Counted from the first letter of the stretch, positions 51,289 through 61,102 are shown. The stretch: DNA of 64,000 bases from Thermincola carboxydiphila (GCA_016841325.1 JAENZJ010000012.1:45543-109542); one strand, 5' to 3'. A program made the numbers and translations. The notes: generated by a model from the sequence alone, not told the origin.

Positions 51289-53268
51289 TTACTTAGCTTT
51301 TGCCCCGCCGGGGATATTCCTGTCAGGGTCAACGGTAATTATCCCCAGGTTATCACCGTCAGAAGCAGCCAGAATCATTCCCTCGGAAAGTATGCCCCTT
51401 AATTTGGCAGGTTTCAGGTTGGCAACAATTAAGATTTTCCTGCCAATTAATTCCTCAGGAGTATAATGTTTGGCAATTCCGGCAACTATGGTCCTCCGCT
51501 CATCACCCAAAGCTACCCCGAGCTTCAGGAGCTTATCTGTTTTTTCCACTCTTTCGGCTTTTAATACCTCAGCAAGGCGTAAATCTATTTTGGCAAATTC
51601 CTCAAAGGAAATGTACCCTTCCTGTTCTTCCCCCTGCTTTTCTCCGGCGTCTTTTTTAGTGTCGTCTTTTTTGACATCGGCCTGCTTTACTGCTTCTGCA
51701 CTTTCAGGCTCCTCACCACGGACCTTTTCATTGTCAATCCTGGGGAACAGGGCTGCACCTTTCAAAACAACTGCCCCTGACGGGAACAGACCCCATTCCT
51801 GCAACGAATCCCATGACTTCACATCATCCGCGGCATTAGTTAGTCCGGTCTGCTCCCAGATGCGCGGAGGTAAGGCCGGCATAAAAGGAGCAATCATAAT
51901 GGTAATAATCCTGATGCTTTCCATCAGGTTGTAAAGGACCGTACCCAGGCGTGCTCTTTTGTTCTCATCTTTAGCCAGCAGCCATGGGAAGGTCTCATCG
52001 ATATACTTGTTTGCCCTGCTAATAAACCGCCATACTGCAGCCAGGGCATTACTGAGTTCATATTTCTCCATAAGCTGCTCATATTCTTCAATAACTGCCC
52101 CAGCCGTCTTTATCAGGTCCCTGTCAATATCATCATTTTCCACAGGAGACTGGACCTGTCCGCCAAAGTACTTTTCCACCATGGCGACAGAGCGGCTTAC
52201 CAGGTTGCCCAAATCATTGGCCAGGTCAGAATTAATCCTCTGTACCAGTGCATCCTCCGAATAATAACCATCTGCTCCGAAAGGCAGCTCCCGCAAGAGA
52301 TAGTACCGGATGGCATCAACCCCGTACCTGTCAATCAGTACCAGGGGATCAATTACATTGCCCTTGGATTTGGACATTTTGCCCCCTTCAAGCAGCAGCC
52401 ACCCGTGAGCAACAACCTTCTTGGGGAGTTCAATTCCTGCTGCCATCAGAATAATCGGCCAGATGATACTGTGAAAGCGCACTATATCCTTAGCCATAAG
52501 GTGGACATCGGCGGGCCAGTATTTCTTAACCAGGGAATCACCGGGCTGACCGCCCACCAATGCAGAATAATAATTGGTCAGGGCATCAATCCACACATAA
52601 ATCACATGCTTGGGGTCAAAGGGAACCTTAATACCCCAGTCAAAGGTTGTCCTGGAAACACATAGGTCTTCGAGTCCCTGTTTAATAAAATTTACCATTT
52701 CATTGCGGCGTGACACCGGTTGTATAAATTCGGGATTGTCTTCAATGTGCTGCAGCAAACGGTCTGCATATTTTGACATCCTGAAAAAGTAACTTTCTTC
52801 CTTAACCAGCTCCACCGGGCGTCCACAGTCAGGGCATACCCTTCCCTCAGCCTGCCGTTCGGTCCAAAAAGTCTCACAGGGTGTACAGTACCAGCCTTCG
52901 TACTCTGATTTATAAATGTCTCCCTGGTTATACAGTTTGACAAAAATCTCCTGGACAACCTCTTTATGCCTGTCTTCGGTAGTCCTGATAAAGTCGTCAT
53001 AAGAGACCTCCAGCGCCTTCCAGAGTTCCTTAAACCCTAAAACGATCCCATCTACATATGCCTTGGGGTCCATACCTTTTTCTTTGGCAGTACGCTGGAT
53101 TTTCTGACCATGCTCATCAGACCCTGTCAGGAAACGGGTGTCAAATCCCCTCATCTTCTTATACCGGGCTATAGTATCAGCCGCTACAGTGGTATAGGCA
53201 TGACCGATATGTAATTTGTCACTGGGATAGTAAATCGGTGTGGTAATGTAGAAACTTTTCCTGAACAT
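51289..53268 (-). CDS. metG: Methionyl-tRNA synthetase
   Basis: The 659-residue enzyme is a class I synthetase: YITTPIYYPSDKLHIGHAYT (HIGH), the zinc knuckle in CTPCETFWT and CPDCGR, and GGKMSKSKGNVI (KMSKS). A C-terminal tRNA-binding domain of about 110 residues (EEFAKIDLRLAEVLKAERVE, LGVALGDERRTIVAGIAKHY) is present after a Lys/Glu-rich linker. It charges tRNA-Met. The frame extends 14 codons upstream, but GAGGAG seven bases before the ATG at 53268 fixes the start. A methionine T-box leader lies upstream, so expression is expected to rise when tRNA-Met is uncharged. Confidence 0.98.
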   Translation of the reverse strand: MFRKSFYITTPIYYPSDKLHIGHAYTTVAADTIARYKKMRGFDTRFLTGSDEHGQKIQRTAKEKGMDPKAYVDGIVLGFKELWKALEVSYDDFIRTTEDRHKEVVQEIFVKLYNQGDIYKSEYEGWYCTPCETFWTERQAEGRVCPDCGRPVELVKEESYFFRMSKYADRLLQHIEDNPEFIQPVSRRNEMVNFIKQGLEDLCVSRTTFDWGIKVPFDPKHVIYVWIDALTNYYSALVGGQPGDSLVKKYWPADVHLMAKDIVRFHSIIWPIILMAAGIELPKKVVAHGWLLLEGGKMSKSKGNVIDPLVLIDRYGVDAIRYYLLRELPFGADGYYSEDALVQRINSDLANDLGNLVSRSVAMVEKYFGGQVQSPVENDDIDRDLIKTAGAVIEEYEQLMEKYELSNALAAVWRFISRANKYIDETFPWLLAKDENKRARLGTVLYNLMESIRIITIMIAPFMPALPPRIWEQTGLTNAADDVKSWDSLQEWGLFPSGAVVLKGAALFPRIDNEKVRGEEPESAEAVKQADVKKDDTKKDAGEKQGEEQEGYISFEEFAKIDLRLAEVLKAERVEKTDKLLKLGVALGDERRTIVAGIAKHYTPEELIGRKILIVANLKPAKLRGILSEGMILAASDGDNLGIITVDPDRNIPGGAKAK

Positions 53269-53339
53269 AATTTCACTCCTCTTTCTTTGGATTACTTTAA
53301 TGATCTGCAAAGATCATCTCATAAATCATCTGCAAAAAT

Positions 53340-53712
53340 CAAAAACCCACGTCCCGGAAAAACCGAAAAGGGACGAGGGATATCCACGTGGTACCACCCT
53401 TTTTTACTTTGTGAAACACAAAGCCTCAGACAAGGTACAGAATGTACTTTTAAAAGAACAAAAGTTTCTATCGAAACTTTAAGGAAACTTTTGTTGATAT
53501 CCGGAAATTATACTTTGAGGTTATCCACAATTATACCTCAAAGTATAATTTCCTAAATATTAAAAAAGTCCTTCTATACCCGAAGCCTTTAACGGAGCTT
53601 ATCCGGCGCAGCCTACTTTAACCCTGATTTCAGCCTGCTGTTCAGGGGCCATGTTCAATACAGTTTCTCCGGCAGGGCTCTCACCTTTTCCCTGCTCTCT
53701 GGGCGGGTAGTC
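53340..53712 (-). promoter_or_regulatory. T-box leader (methionine specifier) of metG
   Basis: The minus strand holds the T-box antiterminator motif AAGGGTGGTACCACG (53400-53386), then a terminator with CGTCCC/GGGACG arms (53374-53349) followed by T-rich sequence. Upstream is a stem I with an AGAGAG box and GGTGAGAG, and a specifier-loop GAACATGGCC in which ATG (53652-53650) reads as the Met codon. Together these identify a tRNA-Met-sensing T-box. Confidence 0.9.
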
Positions 53713-54034
53713 CGGTATTTACTCTTCCCCTTCATCACATTTCACAGACATTTAACACATATACAAAGATAATAACTATAAAAATACCTTTTGTCAAGTT
53801 TTCCCTTGAATCTGCAAATATATGCACCAGCCCTAAAAAATACAACCCGCTGTACCCCCTTAAAAATATACATGAAACCGTACTTTCTTTAATAGTTATC
53901 TTTACAAAAAAGATAACTGCCATGGCCGTATTTTAAATTGCTTAACCCTGTTAAAAAGTGGTTGACTTTTAATGGAATCACTGGTATCATTTACTTGTAA
54001 ATATTTGTCGAAAGTCGCTGGGAGGTAATATTGT

Positions 54035-54289
54035 ATGAAATCAACAGGAATTGTTCGCAAAGTTGACGAACTCGGGCGGGTCGTAATCCCCATAGAGCTT
54101 CGCAGAACTCTTGGCATTGATGAAAAAGATGCTCTCGAGATCTATGTGGACAGCGAAAAAATTATTCTCAAAAAATATGAGCCCGCATGTATCTTTTGCG
54201 GAAATGCGGATGATGTGCAGCACTTCCGCGGAAAAAACGTATGTAAAGAATGTGCCCATGCAATGGCTGACGCAGCTGATGCGCTGTAG
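54035..54289 (+). CDS. abrB: AbrB family transition-state regulator
   Basis: The 84-residue protein has the AbrB swapped-hairpin DNA-binding domain (MKSTGIVRKVDELGRVVIPI) and then C52-x2-C55 and C70-x2-C73, a small zinc-ribbon-like C-terminus (ACIFCGN, VCKECAH). AbrB controls post-exponential genes in Bacillus. The ATG at 54035 has GGGAGG eight bases before it. It is oriented opposite to its neighbours, as in B. subtilis. The four-Cys tail is common in clostridial AbrB and replaces the Bacillus oligomerisation tail. Confidence 0.93.
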   Translation: MKSTGIVRKVDELGRVVIPIELRRTLGIDEKDALEIYVDSEKIILKKYEPACIFCGNADDVQHFRGKNVCKECAHAMADAADAL

Positions 54290-54316
54290 AAGTTGAAAAA
54301 TGCCTGAATACGAAAG

Positions 54317-54355
54317 AAAAAAGAAGGACTTCTGTTGAAGGAGTTCTTCTTTTTT
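54317..54355. terminator. Bidirectional terminator between abrB and the rsmI fusion
   Basis: AAAAAAGAAGGACT pairs with AGTTCTTCTTTTT with small mismatches. T-runs occur on both strands. Confidence 0.85.
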
Positions 54356-54374
54356 ACTATTTAACAAGTGCAGT

Positions 54375-55505
54375 TTATTCACTTTTTGTTTCCAATACAG
54401 CTGCATATACTTTGTTCTTAGCAGTGCCCGTCTGCCGCGCCACTTCCCTTATCGCTTCTTTTTTGTCCCATCCCCCGGCAACCAGGTTGGCAACCATTTG
54501 GGACAGGTCTGTCGCTTTGGGAGGAGAAGACTCTGTTGGTTCCGTTTTCGTGCCTTCTAAAACGATCACAAATTCACCTTTCGGGTTGTTTGCCTGAAAA
54601 TGACTGATCACATCCGGCAGCACTCCCCGCACCACTTCTTCATGTATTTTGGTAAGCTCCCTGGCCACAGCAACTCTCCTGTCGCCCAGCAGTTCCTGCA
54701 ACTCCTGCAGGGTCTTTATTATCCGACGTGGTGATTCATACAAAATCTGGGTCCTGTCCTCTGACTTCATTCTTGCCAAAACCCTGTTCCGCTCTTTTTT
54801 AACCCTGGGTAAAAATCCTTCAAACACGAACCGGTCTGTTGGCAGTCCCGAACAGGTCAATGCGGTAATAAGCGCCGCCGGTCCCGGTACCGGAGTCACT
54901 GCAAACCCTTCTTCCAAAGCCTGGGAAACCACCTCATATCCGGGGTCCGAAATACCGGGTGTACCGGCATCTGAAACCAGGGCCACATCTTTTCCGGCGT
55001 CAAGTTCAGCTATCAGAAAGCGGGCTTTTCCTTTTTCATTATGCTCATGGTAACTGGTAAGAGGTGTATGAATACCATAATAACTTAACAGCTTCCTGGT
55101 ATGTCTGGTATCTTCGGCAGCTATGAGACTGACCTCCCTGAGTATCCTAAGCGCCCTGAGCGTAATGTCTTCAAGGTTGCCTATCGGTGTTGCACACAGG
55201 TAAAGGGTCCCTCTTTTATTGTTTCCGGTCATTTGTTTATTTCCGGTCATTTCCTTATCACCCTTGATAATCTTCAGCTTCTTATGCCTTGTAAGTTTTT
55301 TAATCTCTGTTTCCCTGGCCATTGCCTGTTCCTTAGAGGGAAACTCTTCAGAAAACATTAGCTGTACAGGCCCGCGGCCCCGGGTAAATTTGGCCCCTTT
55401 TCCCGAATTATGTTTCGTAATTCTCTTTTCCAGGTTATTGGTATACCCTGTATACAGGCTACCATCACTGCACTGCAGGATATATGTATAAAATTTAACT
55501 GTCAT
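54375..55505 (-). CDS. rsmI: GIY-YIG domain fused to 16S rRNA 2'-O-ribose C1402 methyltransferase RsmI
   Basis: One open frame of 376 residues holds a YazA-like GIY-YIG endonuclease domain (MTVKFYTYILQCSDGSLYTG and KLTRHKKLKII, about 1-85) and, after a short repeat linker, full RsmI (GTLYLCATPIGNLEDITLRA, IAAEDTRHTRKLL, PVPGPAALITALTCSG). In Bacillus these are the separate adjacent genes yazA and yabC. The linker contains ATGACCGGAAA twice in frame; an AAGGGTGAT before the first could let RsmI be made alone. The ATG at 55505 overlaps the upstream methyltransferase gene by 11 bases. RsmI acts on C1402 of 16S rRNA; the GIY-YIG role is unknown. Confidence 0.85.
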   Translation of the reverse strand: MTVKFYTYILQCSDGSLYTGYTNNLEKRITKHNSGKGAKFTRGRGPVQLMFSEEFPSKEQAMARETEIKKLTRHKKLKIIKGDKEMTGNKQMTGNNKRGTLYLCATPIGNLEDITLRALRILREVSLIAAEDTRHTRKLLSYYGIHTPLTSYHEHNEKGKARFLIAELDAGKDVALVSDAGTPGISDPGYEVVSQALEEGFAVTPVPGPAALITALTCSGLPTDRFVFEGFLPRVKKERNRVLARMKSEDRTQILYESPRRIIKTLQELQELLGDRRVAVARELTKIHEEVVRGVLPDVISHFQANNPKGEFVIVLEGTKTEPTESSPPKATDLSQMVANLVAGGWDKKEAIREVARQTGTAKNKVYAAVLETKSE

Positions 55506-56301
55506 AACTGCCACTTCCATCAGGGGAATACGGTATATCGGGATAATATACATCCCAAAATGACCTGGTATAACTGCCATCTTCATGATAAACAAAAAAA
55601 GGCTCCTGCATAATAAGTTCAGGATTACCGCCCAGTTGGGCTTCAATGAGGATCATATTGGGTTTTCTACCCGGACCCGGGTGTACCGTCTGCAGCCTGC
55701 GGGGCTTTAAACGGTGTTTTTCCATTGACACCATGATATCAGAAAGCCGTTCAGGACGGTGGACCATAGTCATGCGTCCTCCGTACCGCACCAGCCGGGA
55801 ACCGGCCCTGACGACATTTTCCAGGTTACACAGGATTTCGTGCCGTGCAATGGCGATGGGACCTGCCTCATTTTGGGCGCCTCTCCCCACCGGCAGATAA
55901 GGAGGATTTGCCGTAACCACATCAAATTTGCCAACTCCCAGTATTTTATCTGCCTCACAGATATCACCCTGAACTATTTCAATCAGGTGCTCAAGACCGT
56001 TTCCCTGGATACTTCTTCTGGCCCGGTCACAACTGTCTTCCTGTATCTCCAGCCCGATTATTGTTTTGGCCGTTTTTTTTGCCGCTATAAGTAAAGGTAT
56101 CACTCCGGTGCCGGTGCCTAAATCAACAACTTTAGCCCCTGCCTTCACACTTGTGAAGTTGGCAAGCAAAACGGCATCCATGGAAAAACAAAAGGCAGAA
56201 GGAGACTGGATAATTTTCAGGCCTCCCCTTACCAGGTCATCAAGCCGTTCCCCCTCCTTGATATCAAAGCGTGAACAAGGCTTAGGTTCATTGTCCGGCA
56301 T
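55495..56301 (-). CDS. tRNA1(Val) (adenine37-N6)-methyltransferase-like protein (YabB/TrmN6)
   Basis: The 268-residue protein is a class I SAM methyltransferase: VVDLGTGTGVIPLLIAAKKT and the catalytic VVTANPPYLPVGRG. It matches YabB/TrmN6, which methylates A37 of tRNA1(Val) in E. coli; the exact target here is not known. ATG at 56301 after GGGGG. It is between yabA and the GIY-YIG/rsmI gene, as in Bacillus. Confidence 0.88.
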   Translation of the reverse strand: MPDNEPKPCSRFDIKEGERLDDLVRGGLKIIQSPSAFCFSMDAVLLANFTSVKAGAKVVDLGTGTGVIPLLIAAKKTAKTIIGLEIQEDSCDRARRSIQGNGLEHLIEIVQGDICEADKILGVGKFDVVTANPPYLPVGRGAQNEAGPIAIARHEILCNLENVVRAGSRLVRYGGRMTMVHRPERLSDIMVSMEKHRLKPRRLQTVHPGPGRKPNMILIEAQLGGNPELIMQEPFFVYHEDGSYTRSFWDVYYPDIPYSPDGSGSYDS

Positions 56302-56315
56302 GTCAGAGACCCCCG

Positions 56316-56636
56316 TTATTTTTTGTCAAGAAACCCCATACAGAAGAGACAGTCACCTTCGGAACGGAATTGTCCGAAATGAAGGTTACAAATATGAAAT
56401 CCTTCATTATATAAACGGACCAGATTTTCATACCCGTGTTTCCGGCTTTGTTCCTGCCTGCTCCTGGGTTCCCCGGCATCTTTAAGATAATACTGATAAA
56501 CATCCATTATTTCCTGACGGAGTTTTTCGTTTTCATCCTCCAGGGCAGAGGCTCTCGTTTTCAGCATCTGCAGTTCCTGCATCAGCCCCTTCATTTTTTC
56601 TTCAAACTCAGCCAACAGAGTATTTAACTGTTTCAA
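56316..56636 (-). CDS. yabA: Replication initiation control protein YabA
   Basis: The 106-residue protein has a leucine-rich coiled coil ([20 protein letters not shown] to about residue 50) and a C-terminal zinc-binding part with H81, C83, C96 and C99 ([20 protein letters not shown]). YabA binds DnaA and DnaN and limits re-initiation. The start TTG at 56636 overlaps the ricT stop by four bases (TTGA), so translation is coupled. It precedes the trmN-like gene, as in Bacillus. Confidence 0.92.
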   Translation of the reverse strand: MKQLNTLLAEFEEKMKGLMQELQMLKTRASALEDENEKLRQEIMDVYQYYLKDAGEPRSRQEQSRKHGYENLVRLYNEGFHICNLHFGQFRSEGDCLFCMGFLDKK

Positions 56637-57529
56637 ATGTCCTCACCTTTTTCCTCACCTTCACTGCTGCGTGAGTTTTTCTGTGGCCTTTTATCTTTTT
56701 TTTCCTTTTTTTCAGTGCCTTTCTCCCTGGGACATATCTGTAACTCTTCGGGACTGAATTCAACCAGCTGCCTGCTTTCTTTCATTTCTACCATCAGATT
56801 CTTTTTCAGAATATTGACTGAGACAACCTTACCTTCTCCTACAGGCGTAATTACCGGAGTCCCCTCAGGAGGAAAAGCAGCTTTTTCGGTTTCATAGGCC
56901 TCTGACTCATATTTCAGACAACACATCAGCCTACCACAGATACCTGATATCTTTGTCGGGTTCAGGGAGAGGTTCTGCTCCTTGGCCATCCTGATAGATA
57001 CCGGGTCAAATTCACCTAAAAACGTGGCACAACACAGTCCGCGGCCACAAGTACCCAAACCACCAAGCATTTTTGCTTCATCCCGGACACCGATTTGCCT
57101 GAGTTCAATCCGGGTACGGAAAATAGCGGCCAGGTCCTTAACCAGGTCTCTAAAATCAATTCTTCCATCTGCCGTAAAATAGAATATAATTTTATTGGCA
57201 TCAAAGGTATATTCAACATCTACAAGCTTCATGGGCAAACCATGTTCTTCAATTTTTTTCATACATACCTTGTATGCGTCTTTTTCCTTGTTTTTATTGA
57301 TTTCAATTTGTTTTAAATCAACCGGACTCGCTTTACGAATTATTTTCTTCAGTGGAGCTACAATTTTGTCTTCTTCCACCATTTTAGGCTCAACAACAAC
57401 CTGCCCGGATTCGATCCCCCGGGCTGTTTCCAGAATAACTGTGTCATCAATCTTAAGGTCAATATCACCCGGGTCAAAGTAATATATTTTTCCTGCAGAT
57501 TTAAACCTGATGCCAACCACTCTAATCAT
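56633..57529 (-). CDS. ricT: RicT/YaaT (PSP1-domain protein)
   Basis: The 298-residue protein has the PSP1 domain with the conserved Cys blocks [16 protein letters not shown] and [16 protein letters not shown]. In B. subtilis RicT forms the RicAFT complex that carries [4Fe-4S] clusters and affects RNA processing and sporulation. The C-terminus is a long Lys/Glu-rich tail. The ATG at 57529 follows AGGAGG; the frame's earlier start is not supported. It lies between holB and yabA as in Bacillus. Confidence 0.95.
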   Translation of the reverse strand: MIRVVGIRFKSAGKIYYFDPGDIDLKIDDTVILETARGIESGQVVVEPKMVEEDKIVAPLKKIIRKASPVDLKQIEINKNKEKDAYKVCMKKIEEHGLPMKLVDVEYTFDANKIIFYFTADGRIDFRDLVKDLAAIFRTRIELRQIGVRDEAKMLGGLGTCGRGLCCATFLGEFDPVSIRMAKEQNLSLNPTKISGICGRLMCCLKYESEAYETEKAAFPPEGTPVITPVGEGKVVSVNILKKNLMVEMKESRQLVEFSPEELQICPREKGTEKKEKKDKRPQKNSRSSEGEEKGEDI

Positions 57530-57559
57530 TATTATAGGCCTCCTAACTCCTGTCACTTT

Positions 57560-58543
57560 TTAAGCGCATCCGGCAAGCCTCAGCATGAGCACTTCTATTA
57601 TCAGCCTGAAATTTACATTGCGGTTGATCTGCATTTTGGCTTCAAGAATGTTCCGGATACTTTTTATCAGGTAGCTTTTATCTCTAAACTCAGAGTCTGT
57701 TTTTAACTCTTCAATTTTATCAACATTTATAATCAGGCCCTTGTCAGAAGTCTCTTTCCATATCAACTGGTCTCTGTACCATAAGAGCAATTGTTCCAAT
57801 ACCTCAGGCATTATGTCTTTGTTTTTCTCAAATTCCTCGGCTTGCTTTATAAGTTCACTGATATTCGCCTTTTTGACTTTCTCGTATAACTGAAAAACTA
57901 TTTCCCTTGTCCCCAGGCCTTTGTCCGGTTCAGCCATAGCCCATGCCTTTCCCGGCAGTCCATTGCAAAGTGTGGCCAGCAGTGTAGCAGTATCAGGATC
58001 ACCCCTATGACAGTCTCTTAATAACTGTTCTATTTCCTGCTGGGATACTCTCCCCAGGGCAACCGGCTGACAACGTGAGACAATTGTTGGTAACAAATTG
58101 TACGGATTTACCGTAGTTAACAAGAAAATGGTATCCCGCGGGGGGTCTTCAAGGATCTTTAACAGGCAATTAGCTGCATCCCTTGTCATTGTTTCCGCCC
58201 TGCTTATCAGGTATACTTTTGCTGATGCCTCATAAGGCTTGAATGCTGCTGTTTTCTGCAGTTCCCGTACCTGCTCTATCTTAATATTGTTTCCCTGCGG
58301 CTCTATCAGAAAAAAATCGGGGAAACGGCCCTTGTCGAACCTTCTGCAGATACTGCATCCGCTACAGGCATCGCCGGTTCCTTCCCTGCACAACAGGGTA
58401 TTGGCAAATGCCATTGCCAATGTGGTTTTCCCAACCCCTTCAGGGCCATGAAAGAGGTAGGCATGGGCTACCCTGCCCTCTGCCAGTGCATTTTGCAAAA
58501 TTCTCTTCGGCTGTTTATGCCCAATCACATTAGCCATTCTCAT
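57560..58543 (-). CDS. holB: DNA polymerase III subunit delta'
   Basis: The 327-residue clamp-loader subunit has HAYLFHGPEGVGKTTLAMAF (Walker A), a zinc module (CSGCSICRRFDKG), a Walker-B-like KVYLISRAETMTRDAANCLL and the SRC motif in PTIVSRCQPV. It serves with delta and tau/gamma to load the sliding clamp. ATG at 58543 after GAGGG. It is 17 bases after yaaR. Confidence 0.95.
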   Translation of the reverse strand: MRMANVIGHKQPKRILQNALAEGRVAHAYLFHGPEGVGKTTLAMAFANTLLCREGTGDACSGCSICRRFDKGRFPDFFLIEPQGNNIKIEQVRELQKTAAFKPYEASAKVYLISRAETMTRDAANCLLKILEDPPRDTIFLLTTVNPYNLLPTIVSRCQPVALGRVSQQEIEQLLRDCHRGDPDTATLLATLCNGLPGKAWAMAEPDKGLGTREIVFQLYEKVKKANISELIKQAEEFEKNKDIMPEVLEQLLLWYRDQLIWKETSDKGLIINVDKIEELKTDSEFRDKSYLIKSIRNILEAKMQINRNVNFRLIIEVLMLRLAGCA

Positions 58544-58560
58544 ACTTATTATCCCTCTGC

Positions 58561-59013
58561 CTATGAATAAATATCTATTAAAAGACCCCTGATCTCATCA
58601 ACCTTGGCAAGTATCGTAATCTTATCTTTCTGTTCTGACAACAGCATTTTAGTCAGGTTTTCCATTTCCTGGTTAACTGTCTCCACTAATGAATAAACCT
58701 TGTGCCTTCCTCTCCGGTCCCATCCATGCTCTTCCCGCATCTGGTACATTTTGTTTACCGCATAATCCAGGAACTTCTGTATGAGGTCCTTGTACTTTTT
58801 CAAGTCTCTCAAATTAAGAGTATCTCCCAGGGCCTTACCCTGTTTCTCGATATCACTTAACAAACTCCCTAGCTGTTGGTGTACAATTTCATTGTGAACC
58901 CGGTGCAGCTGCTCGTTAAATGACTGGTGCTCCCGCCCGGCAACCTGTTTGCCGTCCTTGTCAGCTATTGCGAATCCGGCAGTGCCGTCTTTTGTAATTT
59001 TACGGATTTTCAT
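58561..59013 (-). CDS. yaaR: YaaR family protein (DUF327)
   Basis: The 150-residue protein is helical and charged: QSFNEQLHRVHNEIVHQQLG, LRDLKKYKDLIQKFLDYAVN, and the conserved HKVYSLVETVNQEMENLTKM. It matches YaaR (DUF327), a protein of unknown function always next to holB. The ATG at 59013 follows AGAGG; the frame extends 19 codons further upstream without an RBS. tmk and yaaQ, which lie upstream in Bacillus, are not present. Confidence 0.88.
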   Translation of the reverse strand: MKIRKITKDGTAGFAIADKDGKQVAGREHQSFNEQLHRVHNEIVHQQLGSLLSDIEKQGKALGDTLNLRDLKKYKDLIQKFLDYAVNKMYQMREEHGWDRRGRHKVYSLVETVNQEMENLTKMLLSEQKDKITILAKVDEIRGLLIDIYS

Positions 59014-59189
59014 AATCGCAAAACCTCTTTTACCGGTTGAAAACCTATTTTGCCGGCTGAATGTAATCAATTTATGTTACCACATCCATATGTTCCTGTT
59101 CGATACAGCCTTTTTCTTCTCCTGCTGCCCGGTTCTTTTTTCGTTATCACTTCAGGCATCAATATTAATTTCCCGGGTGTATAGAAACA

Positions 59190-60653
59190 CTAAACTGAAT
59201 CAACTACCTTAATGGTACCTAAAGTGGGGTCACCCGGACCATGAAAAGTACACCCCAAGGACTTTAGTTCACTGATCAAATTCACTGTCTCTTCAGTAAC
59301 CATTTCCCCCGGACAAAGCAAAGGTATTCCCGGCGGATATGGGGCAACCAGTTCGCCGGCAACCTCTCCCACGGCTTCATTAAACATAACCTGCCTTAAT
59401 GTGCCAAACCATGCCTCCTTAGGAGTCAGAATAACCCTGGGTGGGGGTATATATACTGGACCCGGTATTGTTTTCTGGCAACCAACAGGGTCTGCTTTGG
59501 CGGCAATCTCAGTAAGTGCCCGGATAAGCTTGTCCCCGTCATCAGCACCGGTTCCGACTGATAACATACATAATATACTGAACCGGTCACTCATTTCAAC
59601 CTGTATACGGTATTTTTTAAGCAGCATTTGCGCCGCCTGATAGCCGGACAACTCCAGGCCTCTAAAGGATATATAAATTTTTGTAGGATCAATGGCTGTC
59701 ACACCGCAGGTGCCTGAAAGGCTCTCCCCAAAGCATTTAATACCCGGTATCCTGCTTATCTGCTCCCGAATGTACCGTGCTGTCCTCATGGTTTTATCCA
59801 CTAATTTTTTACCGGCCCCCTCCATATGGCCGGTTGCCGCATCCAGTGAAGCCATCAATAAATATGAAGGACTGGTTGTCTGGAGGATTCCAAGCTGGCG
59901 GCCGACCGTACCGGCATCAATAATGTTACTTTTTACGTGCAACATGGAAGCCTGTGTAAAGGCTCCCAGTGTTTTATGGGTACTCTGAATACTTATGTCA
60001 GCACCTGCCTGCAATGCTGTCAGGGGCAACTCATCACTGAATATAAAATGAGCGCCATGGGCTTCATCAACAACCAGTGGTATGTTGTGCCGGTGAACCA
60101 CTTCAGCAGTTTGTGACAAATCCCCGGCTAATCCGTAATAAGACGGATAAACCTGAAAAACAGCCCTGATAAGAGGGTGTTTTTCAAGCATCGCTGCAAT
60201 TTCCTCCGGTGCCGGGGGATACGGTACCAGAAACTCCTCATCCAACTCCAGCGGCAAATACCTTGGCTTAAGTCCGGCAAGAATACAGGCACCGACCACT
60301 GAGCGATGAATATCCCTGGGTAGTAATATTTCTTCTCCACTCCGGCACACCGATAAAAGGGCAGCATGTATCCCTACAGTGGAACCGTTTACAAGAAAAA
60401 AGGTCATGTCGGCTCCAAAAAGCCGGGCAGCCTGCTGCTGTGATTCCTTAATTGGCCCCACCGGATTATGAAGGTCATCCAGCCCGGGAATCTCTGTCAT
60501 ATCTATAGCAAAAGGGTCGGACTGCATTAACCCGGCAAATTTCCGGTGGACCCCCCGGCCCTTTTTATGACCGGGCATATGGAAGGCAACGGTATTCTTG
60601 TTTTTATTTTTTATCAGGGCCTCTATTAAAGGCATATACCCGGACTTGCGCAT
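59190..60653 (-). CDS. Orn/Lys/Arg decarboxylase-like PLP protein (YaaO/SpeA-type)
   Basis: The 487-residue protein has the aspartate-aminotransferase fold with ARLFGADMTFFLVNGSTVGI, PLVVDEAHGAHFIFS and the PLP Lys in SIQSTHKTLGAFTQ. The C-terminal decarboxylase domain has PPPRVILTPKEAWFGTLRQV. It fits the YaaO group, probably a lysine or arginine decarboxylase; the substrate cannot be told. The ATG at 60653 follows AGGGG; an earlier in-frame ATG lacks an RBS. It is downstream of csfB, as in Bacillus. Confidence 0.88.
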   Translation of the reverse strand: MRKSGYMPLIEALIKNKNKNTVAFHMPGHKKGRGVHRKFAGLMQSDPFAIDMTEIPGLDDLHNPVGPIKESQQQAARLFGADMTFFLVNGSTVGIHAALLSVCRSGEEILLPRDIHRSVVGACILAGLKPRYLPLELDEEFLVPYPPAPEEIAAMLEKHPLIRAVFQVYPSYYGLAGDLSQTAEVVHRHNIPLVVDEAHGAHFIFSDELPLTALQAGADISIQSTHKTLGAFTQASMLHVKSNIIDAGTVGRQLGILQTTSPSYLLMASLDAATGHMEGAGKKLVDKTMRTARYIREQISRIPGIKCFGESLSGTCGVTAIDPTKIYISFRGLELSGYQAAQMLLKKYRIQVEMSDRFSILCMLSVGTGADDGDKLIRALTEIAAKADPVGCQKTIPGPVYIPPPRVILTPKEAWFGTLRQVMFNEAVGEVAGELVAPYPPGIPLLCPGEMVTEETVNLISELKSLGCTFHGPGDPTLGTIKVVDSV

Positions 60654-60727
60654 GGAATAAGCCCCTTTCTCAGTGTTCAATTCGCCTTATTCGGGTTAAA
60701 TTCCTTTTTGCCCCTCACTCATTATGC

Positions 60728-60753
60728 AAAAAAAACAGTGAGACACGTCACTG
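60728..60753 (-). terminator. Terminator after csfB
   Basis: On the minus strand CAGTGA pairs with TCACTG around CGTGTC, followed by eight T residues. It lies 8 bases after the csfB stop codon. Confidence 0.9.
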
Positions 60754-60760
60754 TTTTGAT

Positions 60761-60943
60761 TTATCGAACAACCCAGATGTTCTTTATTTTTTCTTTTAAA
60801 AGAAAGTATGACTTATCCTGAGGTGTTGAATTGATTATCTTCCTTTCACACCTTTGACATATGTAGTGTCCCTTCAGCTTTAATCCTTCCTGCCCTTCAA
60901 GAAGCTTCTCTGTGCAAAAACTGCATTGAATGAGCTTACTCAT
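60761..60943 (-). CDS. csfB: Anti-sigma factor CsfB (Gin) family protein
   Basis: The 60-residue protein has two C-x2-C pairs (C7/C10 in QCSFCTE; C29/C32 in YICQRCERKI) and matches Gin/CsfB, a small zinc protein that blocks sigma-G in the early forespore and in the mother cell. It stands alone because of the terminator that follows. Its place above the decarboxylase gene is the same as in B. subtilis. ATG at 60943; a GGGGGG run lies upstream. Confidence 0.85.
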   Translation of the reverse strand: MSKLIQCSFCTEKLLEGQEGLKLKGHYICQRCERKIINSTPQDKSYFLLKEKIKNIWVVR

Positions 60944-61102
60944 TTATTTGTCCCCCCAAACCCTTTTTCCCTGAGTCTCTATTATTGACAATTTCCCCAT
61001 AAGGTAACCACATATTATTCTATGTACAAAATGGCATAAAGGTTCTTTACAAATTGGCGGCCATGGATTATTATGGAAACAGATGGGGAAGGAGCTATTA
61101 TT

